DNA of 26,172 nucleotides, from positions 1 through 26,172 of the forward strand of contig UROO01000020.1 in NCBI GenBank assembly GCA_900549555.1. The letters are read 5' to 3'. Below, piece by piece: positions 20,131 to 26,172 of the stretch (the stretch's first letter is position 1; each line of letters starts with the position of its first letter). Source of the DNA: an uncultured Collinsella sp. Lineage in GTDB: Bacteria; Actinomycetota; Coriobacteriia; Coriobacteriales; Coriobacteriaceae. The translations under genes and the position numbers were made by a program. A model generated the notes under the pieces. It did not search any database. It saw only the letters and a list, made by a program, of their open reading frames with translations, and was not told where the DNA came from.

Positions 20131-21912
20131 TTACTCGTTGAGTAGCCTTGCGGCTTCGGCGGCCATGTTCTCGACCGTCATGCCGTTCTGCGCGAGCAGC
20201 TCGTTGGGGTCGTAGCGGTCGGGAAAGCCCTTGGCGATGCCAAAGGTGCGCGTGCGCACTGGCGTGCAGGCCAAGTAGCACGCGACGCGCTCGCCCCAGC
20301 CGCCGTCCAAGATGCCGTCCTCGAGGGTGACGACAACGCGATGCTCGGCGGCAAGGCTGTCGAGGAACTCGCGGTCGAGTTCGGTTGCAAAGCGAGGGTT
20401 GACGAGCGTGGCCTCGATACCGTACTCGGCAGCCAAGCGCTTTGCCACGCGCTCGCCCAGCTCAAAGAAATCGCCGAGCGCAAGCACGGCCACATCGCGG
20501 CCCTGACGCACGACGCTGTAGCGCGTGACACCGTAATCGGCGCCCTCGGCAGGCGCAAGGTCGGGACGGCTTACCAGGCCGATGCCCGGTACACGAATCG
20601 CCACGGGATGCTCGCGATGGTCGAGCGACCAGCTCAGCATAGACAGATATTCCTCCATGCAGGCCGGCGCCAAGTAGTGCATGTTGGGAAGACCGCCCAG
20701 CATGGAAATATCAAAGAACGAAAGGTGCGTCTCGGACGTGGTGCCAAAGATCGACGCACCAAACACCAAAATGGTTGCCGGGGCGTCGTTGAGGCACAGG
20801 TCGTGCCACAGCTCGTCGTAGGCGCGCTGCAAAAACGTACCGTACACACCAAAGACTGGCTTGGTGCCCGAGCGCGCAAGCGCGGTGGCAAAGGTCACGG
20901 CGTGCTCCTCGGCAATGCCCACATCGACGAACTGTTTGCCGGCGGCAGCGCGAAGCTCGGGTGTAAAGCCCATGATGTAGGGTGTGGCGGCCGTGATGCC
21001 CACGACCTGCGGATCGCGCTCGATGGCGGCGCTGAGCGCCTCGCCCGTAATGTCGGCATAGGTGCGCGGCGCAGGCTCGCTCGGATGGCCCGGGCAGAGC
21101 TTGCGCCCAGTTGCCATATCAAAGGGGCCTACGTGGTGCCAGTGCTCGGGGTCGTTCTGGGCCGGCTCAAAGCCCTTGCCCTTGGCGGTCGAGACGTGGA
21201 GCACGATGGGGTGGTCGATGTCGCGCAGCTCCTGCAGCGTGTCGACCAGCGCTTGGACATCGTTACCGGCGTCCAGGTAGCGGTAATCGAGCCCCATCGC
21301 GCGGAAAACGTTGCGCTCGCAGGTGCCGTTGCTGGCGCGCAGCTCGGCCAGATTGCGATACAGGCCACCGTGGTTTTCGGCAATGGACTGGTCGTTATCG
21401 TTGACGATAATGATCAAGTTGCTGTCGAGATCGGCGGCATTGTTAAAGCCCTCAAACGCCAGGCCGCCCGAAAGCGAGCCGTCGCCAATAACAGTAATGA
21501 CGTTATACGTGTCACCCGCAAGGTCGCGCGCATGGGCAAGGCCGCAGCCCAAGCTCACCGAGGTCGAGGTGTGACCCATGGCAAACAGGTCATGCTCGGA
21601 CTCGTCGGGATTGGCAAAGCCAGAGGCCTCGCCATAACGCTCCGGATCGATATAGGTGTACGCGCGCCCAGTCAGCGCCTTGTGGGCGTAGGTCTGGTGC
21701 GAAACGTCAAAGACAATCTTGTCGATGGGGGAGTTAAACACGCGATGAAGCGCAACCGTAAGCTCAACGACGCCCAAGTTGGGGGCAACGTGCCCGCCGA
21801 CGGCGGCGGAGCTTTCGAGGATTGCCTGACGGATCTCGCCGCAGAGCAGTGGAAGCTCGGCGCGGTCGAGAGCTTTGACGTCCTCGGGCGTTGTCGTTTG
21901 CGTAAGCAGCAT
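20131..21912 (-). CDS. dxs: 1-deoxy-D-xylulose-5-phosphate synthase
   Basis: A 593-residue thiamine-diphosphate enzyme condensing pyruvate and glyceraldehyde 3-phosphate, the first step of the MEP isoprenoid pathway (DXP also feeds thiamine and pyridoxal synthesis). The order is as expected: the N-terminal ThDP domain with SHQTYAHKALTGR, GHTSTSVS and the GDGSLSGG motif (143-150) with a following Asn; the transketolase-like pyrimidine domain with catalytic Glu335 in VGIAEEHAVTFA; and the C-terminal transketolase domain. It is slightly shorter than the usual 620 or so residues and has NDNDQSIAENHGG where DNxMSIxxNVG is common. It is monocistronic, with its own terminator. Confidence 0.93.
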   Translation of the reverse strand: MLLTQTTTPEDVKALDRAELPLLCGEIRQAILESSAAVGGHVAPNLGVVELTVALHRVFNSPIDKIVFDVSHQTYAHKALTGRAYTYIDPERYGEASGFANPDESEHDLFAMGHTSTSVSLGCGLAHARDLAGDTYNVITVIGDGSLSGGLAFEGFNNAADLDSNLIIIVNDNDQSIAENHGGLYRNLAELRASNGTCERNVFRAMGLDYRYLDAGNDVQALVDTLQELRDIDHPIVLHVSTAKGKGFEPAQNDPEHWHHVGPFDMATGRKLCPGHPSEPAPRTYADITGEALSAAIERDPQVVGITAATPYIMGFTPELRAAAGKQFVDVGIAEEHAVTFATALARSGTKPVFGVYGTFLQRAYDELWHDLCLNDAPATILVFGASIFGTTSETHLSFFDISMLGGLPNMHYLAPACMEEYLSMLSWSLDHREHPVAIRVPGIGLVSRPDLAPAEGADYGVTRYSVVRQGRDVAVLALGDFFELGERVAKRLAAEYGIEATLVNPRFATELDREFLDSLAAEHRVVVTLEDGILDGGWGERVACYLACTPVRTRTFGIAKGFPDRYDPNELLAQNGMTVENMAAEAARLLNE

Positions 21913-22024
21913 CGTTGTGGGTTACTCCATGCGAATCGAGCGCCGGCGCTCCCTCGGCCGGCACAATTGCACAAAACAGTCTCGCACATTTTGGCGTTTG
22001 ATATGTGACGGCGGCGCGGTAATT

Positions 22025-22051
22025 CGCCAACTGGCGGGGCAAAACGTTTTG
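22025..22051. promoter_or_regulatory. Two adjacent palindromes between dxs and the HD gene
   Basis: CGCCA-AC-TGGCG (22025-22036) and the perfect 12-bp palindrome CAAAACGTTTTG (22040-22051) lie in the 228-base divergent intergenic region. They may be operator sites; there is no family assignment. No gene was seen in 21913-22140. Confidence 0.35.
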
Positions 22052-22140
22052 TCCGATGCCATACTGATAGATTCCATGGTGATTTTATTCAATGTGTGCA
22101 GGCCGTGGCTTGTCGCCGTGAGTCGCTGGAAGGAGGCAGC

Positions 22141-22677
22141 ATGTCCGATGTCGTTTGTGCCGAGAAAATCGCGTGCGAAGTAGCCCATGCTGCCCGTCAA
22201 CTGGCACAGGCGGGCCGTCTGGACCTGACGCGCGAGTTTATCCAGCATGGTGACGTGACGGTCTATACACATGTGACCTCGGTGGCACGGGCAAGTCTGT
22301 CCTTTGCCGAGCACTTGGGCCGTGCTGGCATTTCGGTCGACCGTGCCTCGCTGCTGCGCGGAGCCTTGTTACACGATTACTTTCTCTACGATTGGCACGA
22401 TCCCGACCCAAGCCATCGGCTGCATGGCTTTCGCCACCCGTTTTTTGCCCTGGCGCGTGCGGAAGAAGATTTTGAGCTGACGTCGCGCGAGCGGAATATT
22501 ATCGTGCGGCATATGTTTCCGCTGGTGCCGGTGCCGCCGACGTGTCGCGAGGCGTGGATTGTGTGCCTGGCGGATAAATGGTGTGCGCTGCGCGAGACGG
22601 TCGCCGGCCGTCTGCCGCGCAAGGACGAGGCGGACGATGGCGTGAGCAGCGAATTGAGCGAAAAGAGGAGAGGGTAG
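22141..22677 (+). CDS. HD-domain protein (putative phosphohydrolase)
   Basis: A 178-residue soluble protein with a metal-dependent HD phosphohydrolase core. Visible ligands are His44 (YTHVTSVAR), His78-Asp79 (LLHDYFLYDWH) and a later Asp in CLADKWCA. The DWHDPDPSHRLHGFRHP segment is characteristic of a widespread uncharacterised bacterial HD family; the substrate is unknown. ATG 22141 has an AGGAGG site six bases upstream and is preferred over a longer frame from 22096. The gene after it begins 3 bases beyond its stop, so the two form an operon. Confidence 0.85.
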   Translation: MSDVVCAEKIACEVAHAARQLAQAGRLDLTREFIQHGDVTVYTHVTSVARASLSFAEHLGRAGISVDRASLLRGALLHDYFLYDWHDPDPSHRLHGFRHPFFALARAEEDFELTSRERNIIVRHMFPLVPVPPTCREAWIVCLADKWCALRETVAGRLPRKDEADDGVSSELSEKRRG

Positions 22678-22680
22678 ACG

Positions 22681-23700
22681 GTGGGGACCGCGATTGATAT
22701 GGCGTTTGGCGGCGCGACGCTTGCCGCCTGCCCGCTCTCGGCACTGGTGCTCTCGTTTGCCTTTTACGGGTTTTGCGGTTGGGCATGGGAGTCGACGGTA
22801 TGCGCCATGCTCAACCACGGACGCTTCGCCAACAGTGGCTTTTTGCTGGGTCCGTGCTGCCCCATCTATGGTGTGGGCGGCATAGCCTGCTGGCTTTTGC
22901 TGCGCGGGATTCCGGATGCCTTGAGCCAGTTTGTCGCCGCGGCGCTTGTATGCAGCGCAATCGAGTACAGTGTGGGCCTTCTATTGGAAAAAACAACAGG
23001 CGCACGCTTTTGGGACTATTCACACCTGCCGTTTAATTTGCATGGACGCATCTGTCTGTACTGGGCCTGCGCGTTTGGCCTGGGTGCGTTGTGCATTTGT
23101 CGTTTAGTGGAGCCGGCATTGCTGGGGCTGCTTGGCCATCTGCCGGTGCTGATTGTGCGGCTGTCCGCCTTTATCGTCGCGGTCGCGATGATGGTCGACG
23201 CGGCGTGCTCGTTGGCGAGCTGGCGGCGTCTGTCCGATCAGCTGGAGCGCGTCCGGGCTGACCTTGCCGACCGCATCAACGAGTCGCTTGCCGATGCGTC
23301 CGACTCCATGCTCGAACGTATTCCCGATTCGACGATTGACTCGGTGACACAGACGCACATCCGTAGCCGTGCCGTTAACGCGTGGCTGGTCGAGCTGGGC
23401 GACGCGGCGCTCGATGCCCTGCGCGAGAAGGCTTCGATGCCGACGTTTATCGCGGATGGTGCTCGCGGCCTGGCGCTTGCCGCCCGCCGCGTGGCCGATG
23501 CCGCGCCGAGCATGCCGCGTCCGTCGCTCAGCCGTCGCCTTGCCGGTAAGCGCATGAGCCGTCCGGTACCGATTGTGTCACTCAGTCGTCGTGACCTGCG
23601 CTTTTTCAATGCCTTCCCGCGTCTGCGCATCAATCGCTACGAAGGTGTCATTCGAGCAACTAATCTCCGCGACCGCGCCCACGAGCTGTTTCGGCGCTAG
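22681..23700 (+). CDS. CmpB-like putative ABC transporter membrane protein (PF06541 type)
   Basis: A 339-residue protein with an N-terminal membrane domain and a long cytoplasmic tail. About five hydrophobic helices lie in residues 15-185. Family motifs are GFCGWAWES, the GFLLGPCCPIYGVGG loop (about 54-68), EYSVGLLLEKTTGARFWDYS and NLHGRICL. The tail (about 190-339) is rich in Arg and Ala and unrecognised, and may form helices near nucleic acid or membrane. It starts with GTG, with GAGAGGG upstream. The transport role attached to this family name is untested. Confidence 0.82.
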   Translation: MGTAIDMAFGGATLAACPLSALVLSFAFYGFCGWAWESTVCAMLNHGRFANSGFLLGPCCPIYGVGGIACWLLLRGIPDALSQFVAAALVCSAIEYSVGLLLEKTTGARFWDYSHLPFNLHGRICLYWACAFGLGALCICRLVEPALLGLLGHLPVLIVRLSAFIVAVAMMVDAACSLASWRRLSDQLERVRADLADRINESLADASDSMLERIPDSTIDSVTQTHIRSRAVNAWLVELGDAALDALREKASMPTFIADGARGLALAARRVADAAPSMPRPSLSRRLAGKRMSRPVPIVSLSRRDLRFFNAFPRLRINRYEGVIRATNLRDRAHELFRR

Positions 23701-23705
23701 CCGGG

Positions 23706-23873
23706 ATGGGTACGCTCACGGCTCCCTTGCTCGCGTATTTCCCGTTCGTTTCGCGACCGTTGCCGCGCCGTTTCCAAGATTGCGGCACCGTTGGAGATGG
23801 CACGATCTGGGTCGAGCCGGTCGAGGAAGCTATCCGCATCCGTACCGGCGAACACGGCCCTTCTGCGGTGTAG
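23706..23873 (+). CDS. Possible 55-residue ORF, hypothetical
   Basis: An open frame MGTLTAPLLAYF...HGPSAV ends in TAG at 23871-23873. No convincing ribosome site precedes ATG 23706, and it matches nothing known. It may be a remnant or chance ORF in this 254-base gap. Confidence 0.2.
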   Translation: MGTLTAPLLAYFPFVSRPLPRRFQDCGTVGDGTIWVEPVEEAIRIRTGEHGPSAV

Positions 23874-23904
23874 GACAATCTTTCGCCTGACGGGTGCGCC
23901 TCTC

Positions 23905-23932
23905 TTGGGGCGCGCTCATTCTCGTCTACAAT
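23905..23932 (+). promoter_or_regulatory. Candidate promoter of the HAD phosphatase gene
   Basis: TTGGGG (23905-23910), a 16-bp spacer and TACAAT (23927-23932). A TCGTCT/AGACGA inverted repeat (23922-23945) overlaps the -10 and extends to the ribosome site. Confidence 0.4.
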
Positions 23933-23954
23933 ATCGTGCAGACGAAGGAGAGGC

Positions 23955-24818
23955 ATGCCCATGATCAAGATGTTTGCGAGTGACTTAGACGGAACGCTGC
24001 TGAACGCCCTGCACGAGGCAGATGGGACCATCCGCCGTGCCATTCGCGAGCTGACCGAGGCTGGCCTGCATGTGGTTCCCGCGACCGGACGCTCGACGCT
24101 GCCGATCGGCGAGCATGGCTTTACGGGCCTGGCGCTTGACGCCTGCTGCTCCAATGGGTCCATCGTGCGCGACAGCCATGGCGAGGTGCTCAAGACCTGG
24201 ACCATCGATCCACAGGTCACCGAGGAGCTGCTCAAGGCGTTCCCGGACATTTGCTTTGATTGCTCCACGCCCGATGGCATGTTCTCGAGTGGGTCGTTCG
24301 AGATGCACCAGGCGGGCTTTAAAAAGGACAGCCCCATCAAGCGTATTGTGATGCGCGGCATGCGTGCGCGCGGCGGGTATCACGAGGAACAGTATTTCGA
24401 CCAGTCGATCGGCGACATCCTGCGCCACGATGTGTGCAAGATCAACTGCCGCGTGACCTCGCCCGAGCTGGAGCGCGACCTTAAGGCGTATTTGGCCGAG
24501 CGTTCGGACCGTGTGGTCAACGCACCGTTCGATCCGGTGATGTTCGAGATTACGGACGTGGCGTGCAACAAGGGCGAGAGTGTGGCTTGGCTGGCGGGCT
24601 ACTACGGTATTGCCGAGGACGAGGTTGCGGTTTACGGAGACGGCGGCAACGACATCGCCATGCTCAAACGCTTCCGTCACAGCTACGCGACCAAAAACGC
24701 AAACGATGCAGCTAAGGCCGCCGCGAGCGCGACTATCGGCAGCTGCATGGTCCACGCCGTCCCCAAACACATGCTCGCTACCATGCATAAGCAGAATTCC
24801 CACACCGTTATCGAATAA
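23955..24818 (+). CDS. Cof-type HAD-IIB family hydrolase
   Basis: A 287-residue sugar-phosphate or nucleotide phosphatase. HAD motif I is DLDGTLL with nucleophile Asp10 and acid Asp12, motif II is Thr44 in PATGRS, motif III is Lys206 (CNKGESV), and motif IV is GDGGNDIAML (228-237). A C2B cap is inserted between motifs II and III, as in Cof/YbiV proteins. The substrate is unknown. AAGGAGAGG precedes ATG 23955. It ends just before a GGGACA hairpin. Confidence 0.92.
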   Translation: MPMIKMFASDLDGTLLNALHEADGTIRRAIRELTEAGLHVVPATGRSTLPIGEHGFTGLALDACCSNGSIVRDSHGEVLKTWTIDPQVTEELLKAFPDICFDCSTPDGMFSSGSFEMHQAGFKKDSPIKRIVMRGMRARGGYHEEQYFDQSIGDILRHDVCKINCRVTSPELERDLKAYLAERSDRVVNAPFDPVMFEITDVACNKGESVAWLAGYYGIAEDEVAVYGDGGNDIAMLKRFRHSYATKNANDAAKAAASATIGSCMVHAVPKHMLATMHKQNSHTVIE

Positions 24819-24819
24819 T

Positions 24820-24846
24820 GTGACAAAGGGACAGCCCCTTTGTCAC
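24820..24846. repeat. GGGACA-core hairpin (GTGACAAAGGG form)
   Basis: GTGACAAAGGG (24820-24830) is perfectly complementary to CCCTTTGTCAC (24836-24846) around ACAGC. It lies immediately after the HAD gene and may also terminate it. Confidence 0.8.
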
Positions 24847-24860
24847 GGGGGCCTGTGTTC

Positions 24861-24890
24861 TTGGAATACGAACATATATTCGTATATATA
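24861..24890 (+). promoter_or_regulatory. Promoter with LexA (SOS) box in its spacer
   Basis: TTGGAA (24861-24866) and TATATA (24883-24888 or 24885-24890) form a promoter with a 16-18 bp spacer. Between them, CGAACATATATTCG (24869-24882) matches the Gram-positive LexA consensus CGAACRNRYGTTYG at 13 of 14 positions, within a longer palindrome ATACGAA-CATATA-TTCGTAT (24866-24885). LexA binding there would block transcription until DNA damage. Confidence 0.7.
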
Positions 24891-24946
24891 ACTAGGCTCT
24901 GGTAGAATCGGTATTGTTGACGGCAGTTCCATGTGCCGGGCAGCGT

Positions 24947-24964
24947 CCTCCATCTGATGGGAGG
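24947..24964 (+). promoter_or_regulatory. Hairpin sequestering the ribosome site
   Basis: CCTCC (24947-24951) pairs with GGAGG (24960-24964), which is the Shine-Dalgarno of the small gene at 24973. Two further pairs can form inside with a one-base bulge. Confidence 0.55.
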
Positions 24965-24972
24965 TGATGCCC

Positions 24973-25098
24973 ATGACCGATTTGATTGATTTCGTGAGAC
25001 TTCTGACCGCTTTGGTCTCGTTCTTCACAGCGCTTGTCGGCCTTTCCGAGGCACTCAAGCAGCGTTCGAAGCGCAACAGAAGGGGTCGCCGCCGCTAA
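24973..25098 (+). CDS. SOS-controlled small hydrophobic cationic peptide, TisB-like candidate toxin
   Basis: A 41-residue peptide: MTDLIDFVRLLTALVSF continues into a hydrophobic helix up to about residue 24, then an Arg/Lys-rich tail (KQRSKRNRRGRRR). One membrane-spanning helix plus a basic end is the form of type I toxins and membrane-active peptides. ATG 24973 was chosen because GGGAGG lies eight bases upstream; ATG 24967 is too close. The promoter holds a LexA box, there is a roughly 80-base 5' leader, and a hairpin covers the ribosome site, all as in the unrelated E. coli tisB. Toxicity is inferred; no antisense antitoxin RNA was identified. Too short for routine calling. Confidence 0.68.
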   Translation: MTDLIDFVRLLTALVSFFTALVGLSEALKQRSKRNRRGRRR

Positions 25099-25251
25099 GG
25101 CGTTGACCCCCTAATGCAAACAACGGCGCTGCTCAGCTAGCTACAACTTGGGCTGCCGTCGACACTATTCTACCCACGAACGCCATTTCGGACAATCGGT
25201 AATGCCGATTCAAAAGCCAGGCACAACTGGCACAACCTAGGCGGTCGCTGA

Positions 25252-25282
25252 ATGTGACAAAGGGACTGCCCTTTCGTCACAT
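25252..25282. repeat. GGGACT-core hairpin (ATGTGACAAAGGG form)
   Basis: ATGTGACAAAGGG (25252-25264) pairs with CCCTTTCGTCACAT (25269-25282) with one extra base, around ACTG. It is a close relative of the hairpin at 24820-24846. The rest of 25099-25300 shows no gene; a GC-rich hairpin (25081-25114) overlaps the end of the small peptide gene. Confidence 0.75.
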
Positions 25283-25307
25283 CCCAAATATTGCCTTTAC
25301 GTGTTGA

Positions 25308-25351
25308 TGCACACGGTGTGCAATAATACTCGCACTGTGCAATAGCGCACA
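25308..25351 (+). promoter_or_regulatory. Operator-like palindromes upstream of the TetR gene
   Basis: TGCACAC-G-GTGTGCA (25308-25322) is a perfect 15-bp palindrome, followed by GCAC-T-GTGC (25332-25340) and TGTGC/GCACA (25336-25351). These are likely autoregulatory sites of the TetR protein, whose start lies 23-50 bases on. TTGATG (25304-25309) may be the -35. Confidence 0.55.
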
Positions 25352-25373
25352 GGCTGAGTAACAGGGAGGACGC

Positions 25374-26084
25374 TTGTCCCAGCTCGAGAAATGCGATCGC
25401 CGGTCCCTTCGCTCGCAGCGTGCCCTTCGCCAGGCGCTTGCCAGCGAGCTTGCCGAAAGCGGTGACCTTTCGCGCATTAACGTCGCGTCGCTCACCGAGC
25501 GTGCCGGCCTTACGCGCCGCACGTTCTATTCGCACTACCGCGATATCCCCGACTTTATCAATCAAATCGAGGACGGCTTGCTGGCCGAGATCCGTGAGCG
25601 CATTGAGCTCATCACCGCAGCTCAGCTGCCCGATCTCTATCACAACATCGATGAGCTCGAGCCGGCGCCCGGTTCGGTTGAGCTGCTGCGTTATCTTGCG
25701 GCCAACCGCGACTTAATCGGTGCGCTGCTGGGTCCGGGCGGCGATCAGGCCTTCATTAAAAGGATCATCGACACCGCTCGTGAGGCTGTGGTGCCGCGTG
25801 CGCAGACGGGCATTTTGGGCCTGGCGCTGGGCACGTTCTTTGACTACTACGTCACCTACGTCGTGAGTGCCGAGGTCGGCCTGATTCAGCGCTGGTTTGA
25901 GCGTGGGCTCACCGAATCGCCCGAGGCCATGGCGCGCATTATGACGGTGCTCGCTTTTGTGCGCCCTGGTGACCTGTATGGCCAACCCATCGATATCAAC
26001 GTGCCGGAATACGGCATGAAGCTATTGAACCTGCAGCTCGAGGACGCGGCCGACACCACCGCAGCCGTCGAGTCCAACAACTAA
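25374..26084 (+). CDS. TetR/AcrR family transcriptional regulator
   Basis: A 236-residue one-component repressor. The N-terminal DNA-binding domain (about 12-58) has the TetR HTH: INVASLTERAGLTRRTFYSHYRDIPDFI, with recognition helix residues around 46-55. The remaining helices form a ligand-binding or dimerisation domain of the kind often annotated TetR_C; the ligand is unknown. It starts with TTG at 25374, supported by GGGAGG six bases upstream. It is probably self-regulated through the palindromes upstream, and likely controls the next gene, which begins 12 bases after its stop. Confidence 0.88.
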   Translation: MSQLEKCDRRSLRSQRALRQALASELAESGDLSRINVASLTERAGLTRRTFYSHYRDIPDFINQIEDGLLAEIRERIELITAAQLPDLYHNIDELEPAPGSVELLRYLAANRDLIGALLGPGGDQAFIKRIIDTAREAVVPRAQTGILGLALGTFFDYYVTYVVSAEVGLIQRWFERGLTESPEAMARIMTVLAFVRPGDLYGQPIDINVPEYGMKLLNLQLEDAADTTAAVESNN

Positions 26085-26095
26085 GAGGAGAGACA

Positions 26096-26125
26096 ATGAG
26101 CAAACTCGTCGAGGGCATCAAGGAC
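26096..26125 (+). CDS. Start of a gene downstream of tetR, truncated by the contig end
   Basis: ATG 26096 follows an AGAGGAGAG ribosome site and encodes MSKLVEGIKD before the adapter begins. This is too short to identify. It is probably in an operon with, and a target of, the TetR regulator, such as an efflux or membrane protein. Confidence 0.5.
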
Positions 26126-26172
26126 CTGTCTCTTATACACATCTCCGAGCCCACGAGACGGACTCCTATCTC
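26126..26172. other. Untrimmed Illumina Nextera i7 adapter, reverse complement
   Basis: CTGTCTCTTATACACATCT (26126-26144) is the reverse-complement mosaic end, followed by the rest of the read-2 adapter, the index complement GGACTCCT and ATCTC from P7. It is the mirror of bases 1-48, with the same index. Confidence 0.98.

Noticed and set aside
20341..20506. Small ORFs within dxs and other core genes
   Set aside because: They are out-of-frame shadows without ribosome sites.
20341..22008. A 555-codon open frame on the plus strand opposite dxs
   Set aside because: The minus strand encodes a full DXS with all motifs. The antisense frame is open only because of high GC at third positions, and it has no recognisable domain.
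1..26172. Inverted terminal repeats of a linear element or transposon
   Set aside because: The matching ends are Nextera adapter and index sequence, and the mosaic end comes from the Tn5 library kit.

Overview
The window looks like one contig from a GC-rich gut Coriobacteriia, most likely Collinsella or a close relative. This is inferred from the overall protein flavour and gene content, because there is no rRNA marker. Both ends carry untrimmed Illumina Nextera adapter with the same i7 index (1-48 and 26126-26172), so genomic sequence runs only from 49 to 26125. The genes touching each end are artificially cut.

Layout. 51-695: 3' end of an M18 aspartyl aminopeptidase. 910-1774: a two-gene toxin-antitoxin module (RelB/DinJ-like antitoxin, PIN-domain toxin). 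1816-2003: a hairpin-rich 3' region. 2006-5918: D-2-hydroxyacid dehydrogenase, SEC-C methionine aminopeptidase and a radical SAM protein on the minus strand, then a plus-strand alpha/beta hydrolase. 6130-8391: a signalling pair, one protein with degenerate GGDEF, receiver and HD-GYP domains followed by an Hpt protein. 8622-9520: a DUF2975 membrane protein with its small HTH regulator.

9599-15137 is the most interesting block. It is a compact, more A/T-rich RiPP (ribosomally made, modified peptide) locus. A strong promoter with a palindrome in its spacer drives a 42-residue, six-cysteine precursor too short for routine ORF calling. A hairpin that may act as an attenuator follows. Next come a LanFEG-like three-gene ABC transporter, a radical SAM/SPASM maturase and a peptidase-less ABC exporter, all overlapping or nearly abutting. 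The arrangement predicts a thioether-crosslinked peptide with its own immunity and export.

15240-19561 (minus): a polar amino acid uptake operon (Tat/lipobox binding protein, two permeases, ATPase) ending in a class-I-glutamine-amidotransferase-like C26 peptidase. 20131-21912 (minus): dxs for isoprenoid synthesis. 22141-23700: an HD-domain protein and a CmpB-like membrane protein. 23955-24818: a Cof-type HAD phosphatase. 24973-25098: a 41-residue hydrophobic, cationic peptide whose promoter holds a near-perfect LexA box and whose ribosome site is sequestered in a hairpin, resembling SOS-controlled TisB-type toxins in logic. 25374-26084: a TetR regulator, with the first ten codons of the next gene after it.

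Intergenic spaces are rich in palindromes: a dispersed GGGACA-core hairpin family (at least six copies), a tandem pair of 55-bp inverted repeats, and two long 18-20 bp-arm inverted repeats. No tRNA, rRNA, CRISPR array, phage or complete insertion sequence was recognised.
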